Shown piece by piece: positions 22,139-35,186 of a stretch of 64,000 nucleotides of DNA (the stretch's first letter is position 1; each line of letters opens with the position of its first letter). Location: contig CM057002.1 of NCBI GenBank assembly GCA_029891345.1, positions 62,672,777 through 62,736,776 of the forward strand, written 5' to 3'. This DNA comes from Dryococelus australis (Eukaryota > Arthropoda > Insecta > Phasmatodea > Phasmatidae). Under the pieces are notes generated by a model. It was given only the letters and a program-made list of their open reading frames with translations. It was not told the origin of the DNA and did no database searches. The position numbers were made by a program, and so were the translations under genes.

Positions 22139-23179
22139 TATATTTAAATAAATACTTTACAATTAGAAATCGAACCTACAACTTCTTGAGTAAATACGTG
22201 TGGCCTTAACTTCAACAACAACAAACTAATTTTACCTATTACTATAACGATAGCGTTAGTTTTTAATCTGTTTATCTAATAATTTGAAAGGCATATAATT
22301 TCTAACTGTTAATGTTTTAGTTCGTAATGTTTTTCAACTAGGATTACACATTTGCACATTCTTTGTTACATAATCAAGAAAATATTCTCTCTTAAAGAAC
22401 ATTGCATTTGGAATAACATTTACTGGCATAAATTATAGACTAACGATTATTGCGGTCTGTTAAGTAAGTACAAATAACTGTATCATAAATGCTACAACAA
22501 TATTTTTATATTGGATACACCATCTGCTGAAGCTAGCCTTATTCAGAAAAACATCTGTACAGGTGGCATTAATTTTGCACGTAAATCGAAATTCTAGAAA
22601 CAATGCATAAACCGACAAGATAATAAACACCTTTTTATATAACATCTGAATCTTTACTGTGATTTTCATGAGCTTTTAAATTTGAACACCCAGGCGTATG
22701 TAGACCACAATTACACAAACTACCGTTTAGCACGGCAAGAATGCTTACACACAGATTAATTGGGTGGAATTTGTGAAGTAGATGAACATTATGCTGTAGA
22801 TTGTAATTTTATTATTTTATTTCTTGTTTTATAAACACTGTGTGTAGGCTATGCATTATTTATAGTGCGGGTGAGCCTACTATGAGTAAAAACACCCATT
22901 TTCGCGACCTTGTGCAAATAATGATATAAAACCTTTTCTATAGTTTCAAAAGAAAAGCACTGGCCTGAAATTTCTGTTTTGCTATACTTTGATAAACTCT
23001 ACGTATAAATTATCCACGCGAAATTGCACCGAGTGTTAAAAACTAAGTAGTATTCCAGTTGTATAATTTTTTTATATGTATTTTTATATAAATATCACGG
23101 TCAAGTGTAATTTTGTAACACTGAGGATACATATCTTGTACCTCTGCGAACGTCCTTCGTCCTCCATTGCCTTACATAT
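22139..23179. other. No gene seen
   Basis: AT-rich sequence. Around 22165-22215 the minus strand shows a tRNA-like pair of boxes (GGTTCGATTTC), probably the remains of a tRNA-derived SINE. No gene is supported. Confidence 0.4.
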
Positions 23180-23236
23180 ACCTGAGCCCGCCGTAACTGA
23201 TGTGTTTGTACCTGAGCCCGCCGTAACTGATGTTTG
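23180..23236. repeat. 30-bp tandem duplication
   Basis: ACCTGAGCCCGCCGTAACTG occurs at 23180 and 23210, exactly 30 bp apart. Confidence 0.85.
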
Positions 23237-24239
23237 TGGAATAATCAATAGTACGGCCAGACCAGACCCGCGTGCTCATCTCTCCCCCCCCCCCCAACCC
23301 CCCGTGAACAGTTTAACACGCTCCGCGCGCTCAGACGTGCACAGACGTCTGCCGGCTAGAGTAGTTAATACGAAACCCTCTTAAGGGTTGTATTTTGTAG
23401 CGTAGAATTCGGCCTGGTTAAATAGGACGCGGCTTTTCATTCAGACAGCAGCTAGTTGCAAGAGAAACATTCTTGATGTGCGCATACAATAATTTAATCT
23501 GCAACATGCGCCGATTGTTTCATTAATGTCCAGTGGCTTTATTCACTGATGAATATAGGCGTATATTCCGCTAAAGTTTTATATCTGTAATTATAGTCAT
23601 TTCACATACGTTTACTGTTTCATAGTTTGAAGCATCGAATGTCGCTTGCGTACGTCGAGAAAAGCTCTACTGCACAACGCTGTAGCTCAGCTCGCCTTTA
23701 TAATTGGTTGTTTATTCCCCTAAGTGTTACCTGTTTGCGCATGAGACACGGACTTCCATGAGGAGTTTATGTGAGATATAACGTTTTTGCATTAACTTCA
23801 TAAATCGCAGGACGAGTTGCTTCATCCAATGAAATGTATTATATTTACTTGGAGAAGCCGATCGATGTAAGAATGATGCTCCAATAGAAGCTAAAGAGCT
23901 TCTTGGTGCGGTTAAAACGCTGAACGATTGGCCGGATGGTTCTGTGCGGCTGTTTGCCTTAGAGCCAAGGCGATACATCTTGTCAAAAGCCGAAGAAAGC
24001 CGAAGGGGACTTCAACTTTTTCCGTCGCTCATTTATTCTAACGGGAAATGTACATAATTTGATGTTTGTGATTATTTCGCAGTTGAACATCACGTCATTA
24101 GATACGGTGGTGGGGCGCTCGTGCATAACGGACGCTGACATCCGACAGCTGGAAAATGGGCAATGCAGTCAGAAACCAATCCGGCGTCGTGTAAATGCAC
24201 TGGCTTCAGCAGTGAAGTAGAGCGCACAGGGTACTGGAT
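23237..24239. other. No gene seen
   Basis: Includes a poly-C run near 23284-23294 with CpG-rich flanks, then AT-richer sequence. Readings are under 85 codons and unrecognised. Confidence 0.4.
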
Positions 24240-25195
24240 TCGTGATTCTCCCCTCTTGGAAGCGAGTAATTGGAATGGTGTATTAAAGGCATTTCGGCGT
24301 CTTTCTCCGTTCGATGGTGCTCCTTAAGGTCGGGTCCGAGGAAAATGACCCGAGGAGGAGGCATTAAGAGCGAGCGAACCTCAGGTGTACAGGCGGGAGG
24401 GAGAGAAGTAATTGGTCAGGCCGGGTGGCCCCAAGGGTTGGGCTGGAAGGGGTGAATTTGTCGGAGCGGGGGGGGGGAGTGGCGTGTAAGGGCGGGGGTA
24501 TTTGGGTGAGTTTGGGGGAGGAAGGTTTGGAGGACAGGTGGGAACGGAAACCCGGTCGATGCGCGAGTCGCTGTCATTACAAGCCAGCGTGGACAGATAC
24601 CCGGCGTAATTAGACCCCCCCCCCGGGCCAAACCACCTCCCCCTCTCTTCAACCCCCTCCCTTTTCTCCTTCGTCCAATTAGCGGGGCGGGAGCATAATC
24701 GCATCGCTTTTCCCGCCGATAGCCACGCTCCCCCCCCACACTTAGCCAAGCTCCCCTCCACCCTCTCCAACCCTTGTCAAGTTCTCGTGTCGCGAATGTA
24801 TTACACGCGGTCCAACGGCCTCGGGGGAAAAGAAATACGGTCGAGGCAACGTCTCGACGTCTAATGGGTCTTGCCTTAATTGTGGACCGACGTCAGGAGT
24901 AGCGCGAGCCTGAAGTACGTGCTTCACAAAATCAAGGGGCAGCGTGAGCGACCGAGTTAGCTGTATGGCGTGTTTCCAGCCTTGTTTGAACGGGGCCTCG
25001 ACTAAACTGCAGCAGTTGTCGAAACTCCCGGAGGAGTGGAGTGGAGTTGGTTTATTGGGGGTTAGGGAGGGAAGAGAGGACACCTCGCCCAACGACGAAA
25101 CTCCCCCGAATCGACGGCGCAAAGTGGGTATTAACCCCGACCTGTTCACAACTATCCTAAGTGACTGAGAAGCAAGTGTTAAAAGGACGAGCATT
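24240..25195. other. GC- and CpG-rich block, possible regulatory or exon region
   Basis: This is one of the most GC-rich stretches of the window by eye, with G-runs on plus (24460-24530), C-runs on plus (24600-24760) and dense CpG. Long open readings exist on both strands (129 and 150 codons on minus), as expected where stops are rare. The G-run to C-run switch allows extended pairing between the halves. I recognise no domain. A CpG-rich promoter with first exon of a neighbouring gene is one reading; a decayed GC-rich element is another. Confidence 0.35.
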
Positions 25196-26734
25196 TAATC
25201 TTTTACGCTTCCGTCACCCACCTTCCAAATTGCAGAAGACCGACAAGGCCTACCGATAGTTTAAGACCGTCAACCCATTTCCACACAATGTGTCGTAGGT
25301 CTTAAACATTTGAGGCAGTGAACTTGGACAAACGTTTTATTCGTTTATTTGTAAAATAAAACATGTTTATAACATCATCCCCGTTCTTCATTAGGTTATG
25401 ATCTTTTTTAAACAAGTAAAGAAAAAAAACAAAATCTTTTCAATATAAAGATAGTTACAACAAATGCTACTTGATGTACATGTTTAGGTCCGTTTTACAA
25501 TTCACGGATACGTAATAAAACGAACACGGAACACGTAAACGGAACGAGTGCACGAATTGGGATGGATGTGGGCTATTTTACAATACACAGAAACGTAACG
25601 ATCTGCAAGCGAGGTATGCTGACAAGAATAAAGATGTATCTTAAAGCTGAATGATATGTCATCGATTACCAAACTCATTCACAGAACACCTGCTAGACAC
25701 GGTTAAATCGTTTATTGAGTGTGTGTATGCAAAACTCTTTTCATCATTATTGTAATATAAAATTCATGTTCTTTACTGAGTGGCCTTAAACTGCACATTC
25801 TGCAATTTACTGAAAATAATTGTTTTTCGCTTGTCTAATTTTTACAATATTCACCCTCTCCAAATTTTCTATTTCGCTGTAATTGGGCATAGAAAGAATA
25901 CATTTATTTACATAAACAAAACACCCTGAAATCTTGAACAATTCGTATTTTTTTATAATTAAATAATAAAACCCAATAAAATACATAAAATTCCAAAATA
26001 TTAAATTTGTTTTTAGACACTTTTACATTTTTTGGTCCATCATGCTGTAGCCCATAAGTTTTTATCCAGTGAGAACTTCGCCATTTTAGGACTTTCATTG
26101 TTATCATTTGGGGACTTGACAGAAAGAAAAGTTTTGAATATGATGCTAAATTACGAAGAAGTTACGTAACTGAAAATCTTTGGTTTGAAAAGTTTTGTGT
26201 ATTTAATATCTAAATGTAACATAAAAAAAAGTTTTGCAATAAGGCATACCTTATTTCAGAGCCATTTATAATAAAATTAATAGAATTTGAGAGGCAAATT
26301 AATCAGTTTTGTTCCTCTGACAAATATTCACTAGAGTTGACGGAAAATGTTTGTTGAATCAACAAACCCGCGCTTGAATACCAAATATTCAAAGGAAGTA
26401 CCTCAAATTCTTTATTTGGTCACGTCCATTCAGTTGTTTCTTTGGCTTAAATAAAGTTTACCCTCAGTGTTCATTTACCCTGTTAGTTTAGATTCAATTA
26501 CGCTGGGTTAGTCGTACGGATATTGGATTACTCACGCCACGCATGAGATCTGCTGCGATCTCCCGGTTCAAACACGGTGCACAAAGGAGTGCAATTAAAT
26601 CACACTCTCTAGCGTTTTTATTGTCTTTATATGCCGTAGTTATCTGAATACTTTTTTGTTCATTGTCGCTGGTGGAACATTGCTTTTGATATCATTATTG
26701 TTTTATAAATTTATATATATATGATAGCAGTCGT
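25196..26734. other. No gene seen
   Basis: AT-rich sequence with no long reading. Around 26510-26600 the boxes GTTAGTCGTACGGAT and CGGTTCAAACACGG could be the remains of a tRNA-like SINE head. Confidence 0.4.
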
Positions 26735-27100
26735 GGGTTGCACTGACCAAAAGTAAATGATCACCAGTTTACCAGTATTGTCACTAATTAGGAAAATATT
26801 ACCGAAATCCCAGTGAAATTGACGCAGTGACAAAAAATAAATTATTACTGATTTCCCGTATTGCGACTGAAAAAATTTAACACACATCACCAAAATTTCA
26901 GTGAAATGGTTGCGTTGAACAAAAATAAACTATGACTAATTTTCCAGTACACCACTGATAAATTTGACAAATATCATTGATACTTACGATAATCTATTGC
27001 ACTGATCATTGGTAAATAATGACTAATTTTTCAGAATGACTACTGATAAATGAAGCAAATATCACTAATACTTCAGTGAAAATATTACACTGATTTATCA
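26735..27100. repeat. Tandem array of about 87 bp, four units
   Basis: Units begin at the GCACTGAC, GCAGTGAC, GCGTTGAAC, GCACTGATC and ACACTGAT points (26740, 26824, 26912, 26999 and about 27089). Each contains TAAAT or TAAACT, ACTAATTTTCCAG, and ATATCACTAATACTTCAGTG-type segments. Identity between units is moderate. The array ends next to a family C-like terminus at 27201. Confidence 0.7.
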
Positions 27101-27149
27101 GCAATGTCTCCCGAAAGCATCTGTTGTTATTTTTCACCAATTCATTTCC

Positions 27150-27201
27150 TCAGATTCCACTCAAAGTCGGTGATCTTTCACCGATTCGGATTCAGAGCGT
27201 A
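27150..27201 (+). mobile_element. Family C-like MITE end
   Basis: TTTCACCGATTCGGATTCAG then AGCGT resembles the right end of the family C element at 56336 (CACTGATTCGAAATTAGAGTG). The adjoining 87-bp array uses similar CAGTGAAAT phrases, so the array may be the inside of a family C derivative. Confidence 0.35.
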
Positions 27202-30200
27202 TGATTAAACAGTTAGCCTCTTTCCTCCGCAGCATGTCCTTTGAAGTGGACATACCGTATTCCATCGAATCAATAATAACTAGGGATCTGAGATGGAATC
27301 AGAAGTTGTGTGGTGCTAAATGCACTGAAACAATTCTTCAAACATAACCTAAGCATCGAATAACAGATGTTGTGATGCCAGTTGCAAAGTTGATTGATTG
27401 ATGGTTAGTGAGTCAACCGAAAAAACATAACATTAACATTGTCGAGGAAATATAAAGCATTGAGTTATTGTTTATGTGTTGATTCCGGTGCGGTGAAAAT
27501 AATTTGAGCGCACAGGCCGAAAATGTCGAAAAACATATTACAACACAATCGTAATTTTTTAAGGATAAATTAACTACTGTACCAGTTTTTTTTTTAGATC
27601 TTAACCCCAGTTTATTTATTTAAGGAAAAATGTGTAAACGAAGTCACACTAGTTAATGGGGGTGGTTAAATCGTTCACAGAATACAAAGCTTTTAGTTAG
27701 TGACACCATGCATATATTGGTTTTTATTTAATTGGAATATTGGAATTATTAATACCATATTTTTATGCAAGTAGTTAACCTTAATTTACTCATAAGGATG
27801 GCTTACAAATAATTTATTTAGCCAGAAGTTGAACTCGAAACTTTGTTATCCAAAACTTAAGTCCTCGTAATGCCAGCAACAGAGTTTACAGTCAAACAGG
27901 GATGAAAGACAAAACAGTTGCGAGTACCTTGAATTCCATCCGCACTTGCCAGCAAAATGGCTTGTTACTGCTGTCCTATACACGTACTTGCCTAATGCTG
28001 ACAGGAAAAATAATTCCTAATGACATACCGAGCAAAAGATCTACTCAAACAACGCAACTAGGTACGCTTTCAGCAAAGTAAGAGGGAATTCTCATTTCGC
28101 TTCTAGGTACGTGCCCATTCTATAGCTGTGATCATGAACTGAGAAGTTGTGGTTCGTACGTAAGTCTCGTGAACAGCAAGGTCGCTGGAAAAGGAAAATG
28201 TTGTTGCGACAGGGGAGAATGGGTAAAGAATCAGCTATTGCGTGTAGTAAAAATCCATCCCAGCGTTGATTTCACCGGGAGTGATCTCGGGAAAACAACG
28301 GGAAATCTAAATCATGATGGCACCACCAAGAATCCAACCAGAACCCTCACAAATGCGAGTCCAGCTTTCCAATGCGCCATGTCACTTGGTATGTAGACTA
28401 TGGTCGTGAGATATCACTGCCAGCTGTTGCAACATTTTGGGAACCGCCACAGATCCTGGTCAAAACATGAAGCTTATCAGAACAGCTTACACACCAACTA
28501 ACGAAAATATTGTAAGACACAGTGCCAAGAGGTAAGCATGGCTTACTTCAAGTCGCGTACTTGGACGAGGAAAGGCTGAAGCGAATGGCAATTGCGAAAT
28601 ATCAGAGCACCTAAATTACGAGTTTGTTGAGATTTGGGTTTGACTCATCGTCTTCTTGGCTTCTTCACCACACGAACATGATTATACATATAGAGAAGAT
28701 AAATGTGGTCCTGTGACGTAAGTATAACTCATAATTTATTGACTGTTGGAAATAAATTTTCGGAACGGTAGATTCCTCATTGGCCGAGCTCATAGTCTGA
28801 CTCGTTAGTCATCAGGCGCTGATTGGTTGCTGGCCAGCAAGGTCATTTTGATGACACGTACGACTGGACAACACTTCTGAATTCTTAGTTACTCTATGGT
28901 TACTTCTTGGCGAACGACAAAGGCTCAACTTTGTCTCTGTCCATATCAGCTTCACTGGATTGTTCAATCACACTTTTATCGTTCCAAGCGAATGTTCGCG
29001 TGATTAATGCCTGATTACCTCTACAGTTAAATTGCCCACTGGCTTAAGAGAGTGGTAGCCAGTCAAATGGAAGCCACGTCACATTATTACTGGGATTTTA
29101 CGGTAACCATTAGGCGAGTCATACACTATGCTTAAAATCTTACTGCTATATTTTTGGGGAAAATGCATTGTGTATAGAAGTGCTCATGAAGGCAAAATTA
29201 ATTTATGAAAATCATTATAAGAGTTTCTATCAAAGTGACCAGATCCACTAAAAATAGAAAGCTGTGCTAAACGCAAATTTTACGAAATAAAATTTATTTG
29301 TAAGGGAGATGGGAGAGAACTTTTCTGGTCGGGTGCAACACTTCAGTTAAAAAATATTTCATATTTCGTAAAAACCTATCCATCACTATTGCAGAACACA
29401 TCCGCGACCGAGTTTTCTAATGCGTTGCTTTTCAATTGCACGAACCCTATTTTAACCCTAGAGAAATCACATATATCTAACATATATTTAATTCAAATGC
29501 TGGTCGTTTACTTGATACACGAAATACGCCAAGCCTGGGCCATCGTAAACAATTAATAACGTGGCAAAGAAATTTTTTTGTTATAAAAAGAATGTTTGCG
29601 AAATTTAATTCTTTGCTGAGCGCGTCTATTACCTAAAGGCCCTACCAGAGGGAATGACGGAGTGTAAGCGTGTGTTATAAAAGCTTCCGCGGCGATAAAT
29701 TGCCAACTTGATGGCAGCACTCACCACGAAATTGCGTTTCTTGCGCAATTCCCAACGTAGCGTTTTTATGAAAACCAATGAAATAATTTCCTCAGACAGA
29801 AGGCAAGATATTCACTGCAGAATGAGACCTCAGAACGACGACGATAAACAGGCAGAATGAGGAGAACAAAGAAGCCTTGCTAACGCATGCTCATAAATAT
29901 GGGAAAGTTCTTTTAATAGCTGTCATTGTTCGCAGGAAATTACGAATTTTAAATGAAAACTGCAGTAATAAACGTGCAAAATTTTCATGTACAGATACTA
30001 TAAGTGAAATATCCCCCCTTTCCAAATTGTACCGAAAAAAAAGAAAAGAAATTAAAATTGCTACCACCCGGTGGAATTTATGGCTGAAATCAGAAAAACA
30101 CACACACACACATACATAGATTATATATAACTGCCGTGTTAATTAAACTACAACTTAAGCCAACTGGAATACACAGCCCAAGCAAGGATTATGACATTAG

Positions 30201-30719
30201 GACAACTCTTTGAGAACGTCAACTTACATTTCTACGCTTTTGACTTGGGAGTCTTAAATCTCGGGCCCAAGTTCCAAATTTTAAGTATCATAAATATTCA
30301 CCATTATAACAAGGATGAACGCTAGTGGATCGAGGAAGTTTCATAGAGAACTATACATATGCAATACATGAATTTATCCATGGGGAAAACATTAATCCAA
30401 CAATCTTTTGTGCCCTCTTAAAATTATTTGACGGGAACTAAAGATCACAAAAAAATCCTTGACACGTCTAGCCCTTCACTTGGACGCATGCATTTCAAAT
30501 GCACATATTTGTTATTTTATGTTTCTTGTTTAGTTATATTAATTTTGGTTCACATATTACCGTGAATATTTAGATTAATGCTCTCACAAACAATCATAGT
30601 GTGTTCGTAAATGGAACCCTTGCGTGACAAACCCGAGTTCGGAATCACGGTATTATTGCTTTCCATATATTTGAAAAACTACACAAGCTATGAACGCGAT
30701 GAACGCAGAGAAAAAAAAA
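27202..30719. other. No gene seen
   Basis: Long stretch with only short readings (75 codons at 28169-28396; 80 at 29877-30119), none recognised. A tRNA-like B-box phrase occurs on minus near 27835. A short CA tract is at 30102-30115. No element ends or tandem arrays were seen. Confidence 0.4.
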
Positions 30720-30989
30720 ACGCGTTACGTTATCGAAGGTGAACCTATCATAAAGTCAATATGAACGTCTGTAATTTTCACCTGGTCGTTTATACTCTCA
30801 AGAAAGAAGCGTTCCCTGGTAACAATCTTGGTGTTTTGAGATTTAGTCGGGGCGAAGTAGACGAGTGTCATATTATTCCACTTCGACGTGTCTAAATATC
30901 TCAAGCTAAGATTATTCAGAAAAATGGCAGCGAAAGCACGCAACTGTGTTAGGTATTTCCCAGCTTTGTTGAAGTTCATCGCGGCACGT

Positions 30990-31380
30990 GGTGTCACGAC
31001 GCGCCAGTGAGATGAGGCAACTTTTGCAGTCGACAAGCTATAGTTAGGGATGGGAAAATTTCGCGAATTCATTTCAGGACAAGACAGACGTCCAACGCGT
31101 GCACACAGAAGTCACCTTTGTAATTGAATAACGGCTCATTAGACACGCCCAGGACGACTCTAAGCCAATAGTAGACTTGCAAAGAAACAAGCATCGAGTG
31201 CCATACTGCCATGTGTGGAGTAATACTGGCCACTCTCTGGGGCAACACCCAATGAACACACAGCTGATGCTCGAGTGTACACAGTACTATGGAGAATAGC
31301 CTACAGGTCATTGAACTCGCGAAATTTTCCTATCCCTATCTATAGCGCACTGGCAGCAGCAGCAACTCTGATCGCCTCGA
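30990..31380. repeat. Inverted repeat with a spacer of about 230 bp
   Basis: The plus sequence at 31308-31380 (CGCGAAATTTTCC, ATCCC, CTATAGC, ACTGGC, CAACT) reappears in reverse complement at 30990-31075. Both arms encode the same short peptide phrase NSRNFPIP on opposite strands. The arms are imperfect. Either two copies of one dispersed repeat in opposite orientation, or an old fold-back element. Confidence 0.5.
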
Positions 31381-32255
31381 AACCATTCCGTATATTTACG
31401 GAATGTTTTACGGAAATGCACAGCGTATATACGGAAAGGCAATCCGTAATGACGAAAAAAATGGAGTTAAGTCCGTAAATACAAAATACGGAGTCTCCCT
31501 ATTCCCTTTGGCTTCGAGGTACGGGGACGAACAATGCCGATTCTACATGAAGCTTTATTCGCCACTGTAACAATAAAATTATCGTTTCTGCTGCAGTTAA
31601 GGTTATCCACGCAACTATGACCTATTATTTCAAACATTAAAAAATAGCATCAGGCATTTGTAACATTTGACAACACTAAAAATACACTAAATTCAATAGA
31701 AATTGAATCTTCGCTTTTGTATTTTCAATATAAATATTAAAGTTATACCACAATTTTCAATTGAGATTTGTAGGTGAATTTTCACTATCTCTTTTTATTT
31801 TAAACGGAAAGTACAGAAAACTAACTTGGAGAGGTTCCGTGAAATTTATGGAAAATTCGTTTCTGAAAATTAATGTGTCCGTAATTTTACGAAGCGTTTG
31901 CGAACACTTCTGGATAAATTTTTACCAGCACTTTTCCTTAAAATGAAGAAATTCTTTTTTAACAGTGCATTATTAGTTTGACGCGAATACTACTTCACAT
32001 CCCTTTCAGAACCACTATAATTTACAGTGCCAGATGTTGCAAACAAAATAAAAATTATAATGCATGCTGTGCTCAAGTCTACACAACACGTGTTTCGTTG
32101 CCACAGACAATGAGCCGTAGGCTATATGTTCGGCTAAAACTATATGAATCAATTATGACACGGACCAGTAAGATGTCCTGCGAACCATGTACCCACATAT
32201 AAGATAATTATCATTGGGATTCTCACTGTGCAGTAGAGACCAAGAATTACCTATA
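31381..32255. other. No gene seen
   Basis: Starts with several TACGGA / TCCGTA repeats (31389-31500) that can pair with each other, then AT-rich sequence. No recognised readings. Confidence 0.4.
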
Positions 32256-32914
32256 AGCTGTTCACGGTAAAAGAAGAACTTTTGAAAGCTCTGCTTGAGA
32301 TCTACTTGTATACAAGTTGTGTATTCTTCCGTTTTATGTAAAATTAACGTTGCCTTGGGCCTCATAACTTTACCCGTGCGTCGATCAAGTGAAATACAGT
32401 TTCACTTGACCGACAAAAGGAAATTTTCAGAAATCTGCTCATTTTTACACTTCGATGCATTAGAAAAAACAGAACGCAAAATAAATAATTTACGTAATTA
32501 TAAAAAGTAACCGAACACTATTTATTTGCCGTTAAGACGTGGGACTAGTTTCTATCCATCGTTATATGCTGTTCACGGTAAAGTGAGCACTTTTTAAGAC
32601 CCTGCTAAAATTTTCCTTTCAACTAATTTCTAACTTTCCGCTACTTTTTAATATCAACATTGCAATATGACTAATACACATTGTGTATACATTTCACCAC
32701 TCTCAAAAGTTTGCGTCTGAGGTTGCAATAAAATATATTTATTAGGGGTAAATGCATTTTGAAAGAGCCTTAAAAAGTGCTCACTTTACAGTGAACGGCC
32801 TCTACTATACTGGGCGCATGTCCCTCAGTGTGCCCGTTAAAATATATGCAGGCATTGGCAGTAACTTTTTCCTGAGATTGATTTCAAAATGTGCTCATTT
32901 TATTGTGAACAGCC
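32256..32914 (-). mobile_element. Family B long MITE, minus, interrupted
   Basis: Outer ends are AGCTGTTCACGGTAAAAG (left) and ATTGTGAACAGCC (right). Internal blocks such as GGGCCTCATAACTTTACCCG and GTGTGCCCGTTAAAATATAT are the reverse complement of the intact copy at 58518-58925. A short family B element is inserted at 32567-32800; without it the copy is about 425 bp, close to the 408 bp of the intact one. No coding capacity. Confidence 0.85.
32567..32800 (+). mobile_element. Family B short MITE nested in a long one
   Basis: Ends TGCTGTTCACGGTAAAGTGA and CACTTTACAGTGAACGGCC form a near-perfect terminal inverted repeat. The left flank is TA; on the right the TA copy appears mutated to TC. 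The sequences on either side together reconstitute the order of the long family B element, which shows this insertion is the younger one. Confidence 0.8.
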
Positions 32915-35148
32915 TTTAGATGCACGTAAAGTACACAACAGTGTACATTCGATCTTAACGTATTCAAATCAGACCGACGCAGGAAGAAAATGGCAACGTA
33001 AGTTTGTGAAGTGGTCCATTTCGACGCTATAACTTCGTTACTAAGAATGCGAACGAAATAAATGTGGTCTCATCCGATGAAAGCCTGCCCTTTATGTGGC
33101 GTCGCGCATAAGCGAGTCTCGGGTGGGGGCCCATGGCGAGCAGCAAACGAAAGTACGATAATGTTTGTTCCTCTTTTAACACGGGATTCCGTGACTGAAA
33201 AACATGCTCTTTTCAACACATAATATCTGGTTGTTAACTGGGGACTTCACCAAAACAATTTACCAGCCATTAAATACGAAGAAAATTTTTGAGCATAGTC
33301 GCAGCCGAAATTGTGCCTATTTTTTTGGGCAACAGATTGGGTGTCTTAATAACCGTTATCCCTGATATTCTTCCGGAGAAGGAAAAGTGCATAAAGCATT
33401 CAAATAAAATACATGGAACAAACGCATATGCTTAACACATTATAATTTTTCTTTTAGATTTACATGCAGTTATTAAGGCATACATAGTTTCCAACCCGAT
33501 CTTCCATAAGTTTTTAAACCAATACACAATCAAACAAGATCGTGACACAGTTCCTAGTCAACATTTTTTGTAGATAAATTTACAGCCATTTACAACTTTT
33601 GCCATAAATTGTAGTGGTTTTGTGCATTGCGTTCACAGACTATTAAAGCAGTGCAATTATTTTTGTGTGACTGGGTTTTAGGCGCCAGCACGAGTCTGAG
33701 CGACGTGTCAACCTAAACCAAACTTCAAGCTAAGGATCCTTATTTTCCTTTCCCCCTTCGCAAGCAGTGATATCTTCTTTCTGAACAGCACGGATTTTTT
33801 TTTTTTCCACATGGCTCATTAGAGTGGCACACCTAATGATCAATTTGTTCCTGTATACTTTTTCATCCTCTCCGGACGCGATAGTGAATTGCGAGGTAGG
33901 AGAGACGCAGAACCCTCCAGGAGTAATAAATGCGCCGAAGAAATTCAAACCACGAGGAAATGATAAATAAGCACTCAAGAGGAAAAAAATTTGAATTATA
34001 AAAATCGAAATTGCTGGTGACTATGTAAATTGGTATATGCGTGACATAACACTACTTGCTATGATTCGTATGTTACGAATTCGTTTTGAAATTAATGATC
34101 ACGTCCAACTTTTCTGAAAACCTCTAAAGACATGCTTTCAGGTGACTCATCCGGCTTGTGCAAACAAAGCATAGCAAGTTGTAGAACATTAAGAGATAAC
34201 GCACTACATTCGTACGCACACAGTTTAATACTACTTGCACGAGATATATTTCTCACTGCATGCATTAACAACACACAAAATTTATCCCTTTTTAATTCAT
34301 ATAAATTACAAATCAAGTATTATAGTATATTAACAAAATATAAGTAAAAGGTCAGTTTAGCCAAAAATAATATACTTTAATGTTAACATAAGTACAAAAC
34401 TCTCCTGATATACGACATATTTTGGAAACTACCAAACACGTAAAATATGGGGTGAGTTTTCAAATGTTTGATTTAAAAAAAGTGTAAAGATTCTTCGAAT
34501 AGACTATATTGTATACTCAAATGTATCACTCAGCCACCAACTCGACCTTCTTAAATTATTAACGTCGCCGGTAGATTAGCTCTGAGCTGTCTCCAAGCTC
34601 GCCTTCTTTCCACACATCCAGATACCACGCCGATTGAAGGTACGTGGGTAAATGCACAAATACAATCCTGAGCGCCGAACCAATTGCGGTTACCTTGTAA
34701 ATTTCGAACGCCTTGTCTCAAAGTTTCAATGTAATATTTTTTTACTACAAACTTTGGGAAAGAGATTTTTTTTTTTCAGACCTCTATCAATGCTGTTCAC
34801 GAAACGGTAGCTTGTTATAAGGTTTTATATAACTTCGCTTGTTTGTATGTACGGTAGGTGTCTGTCCGCGCCCAACGAATCACTAGCAACCACGATGTAT
34901 TTGATGGACAAGTTGTCGATTACTGGTGGCGTGTAGAGATTCAGCGCCGGGGAAGTCCCATTTACACATGGTTGTGTGGGTAAAAAAGACCATCCAAGCT
35001 TTGAAACACGAGAAGGAATTCGAATGATCGACAGCGAGTCTATATGTGAAATACCATTTGCAGATTCCTATCTGCCTGAGGTAGTATTGAAATGTCAAAT
35101 ACATCGATATACACTCGTGTAAGATGATTAATGAATATTCAGAACGCC
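32915..35148. other. No gene seen
   Basis: AT-rich sequence with readings under 85 codons. Around 34430-34520 there is weak similarity to 38670-38760. A poly-T of 11 lies near 33798. Nothing coding is supported. Confidence 0.4.
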
Positions 35149-35178
35149 AGTAAAAAAAAAAAAAAAAAAAAAAAAAAA
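35149..35178. repeat. poly-A run
   Basis: About 28 A residues immediately to the left of the palindromic element. Confidence 0.9.
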
Positions 35179-35186
35179 TAGGTGAG

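Noticed and set aside
24381..25194. Two overlapping minus readings of 129 and 150 codons as a gene
   Set aside because: Open on both strands because of high GC; no domain, no convincing start context or splice sites.
28169..28396. 75-codon plus reading as a small gene
   Set aside because: No recognisable motif, no ATG-based conserved start and no supporting context.
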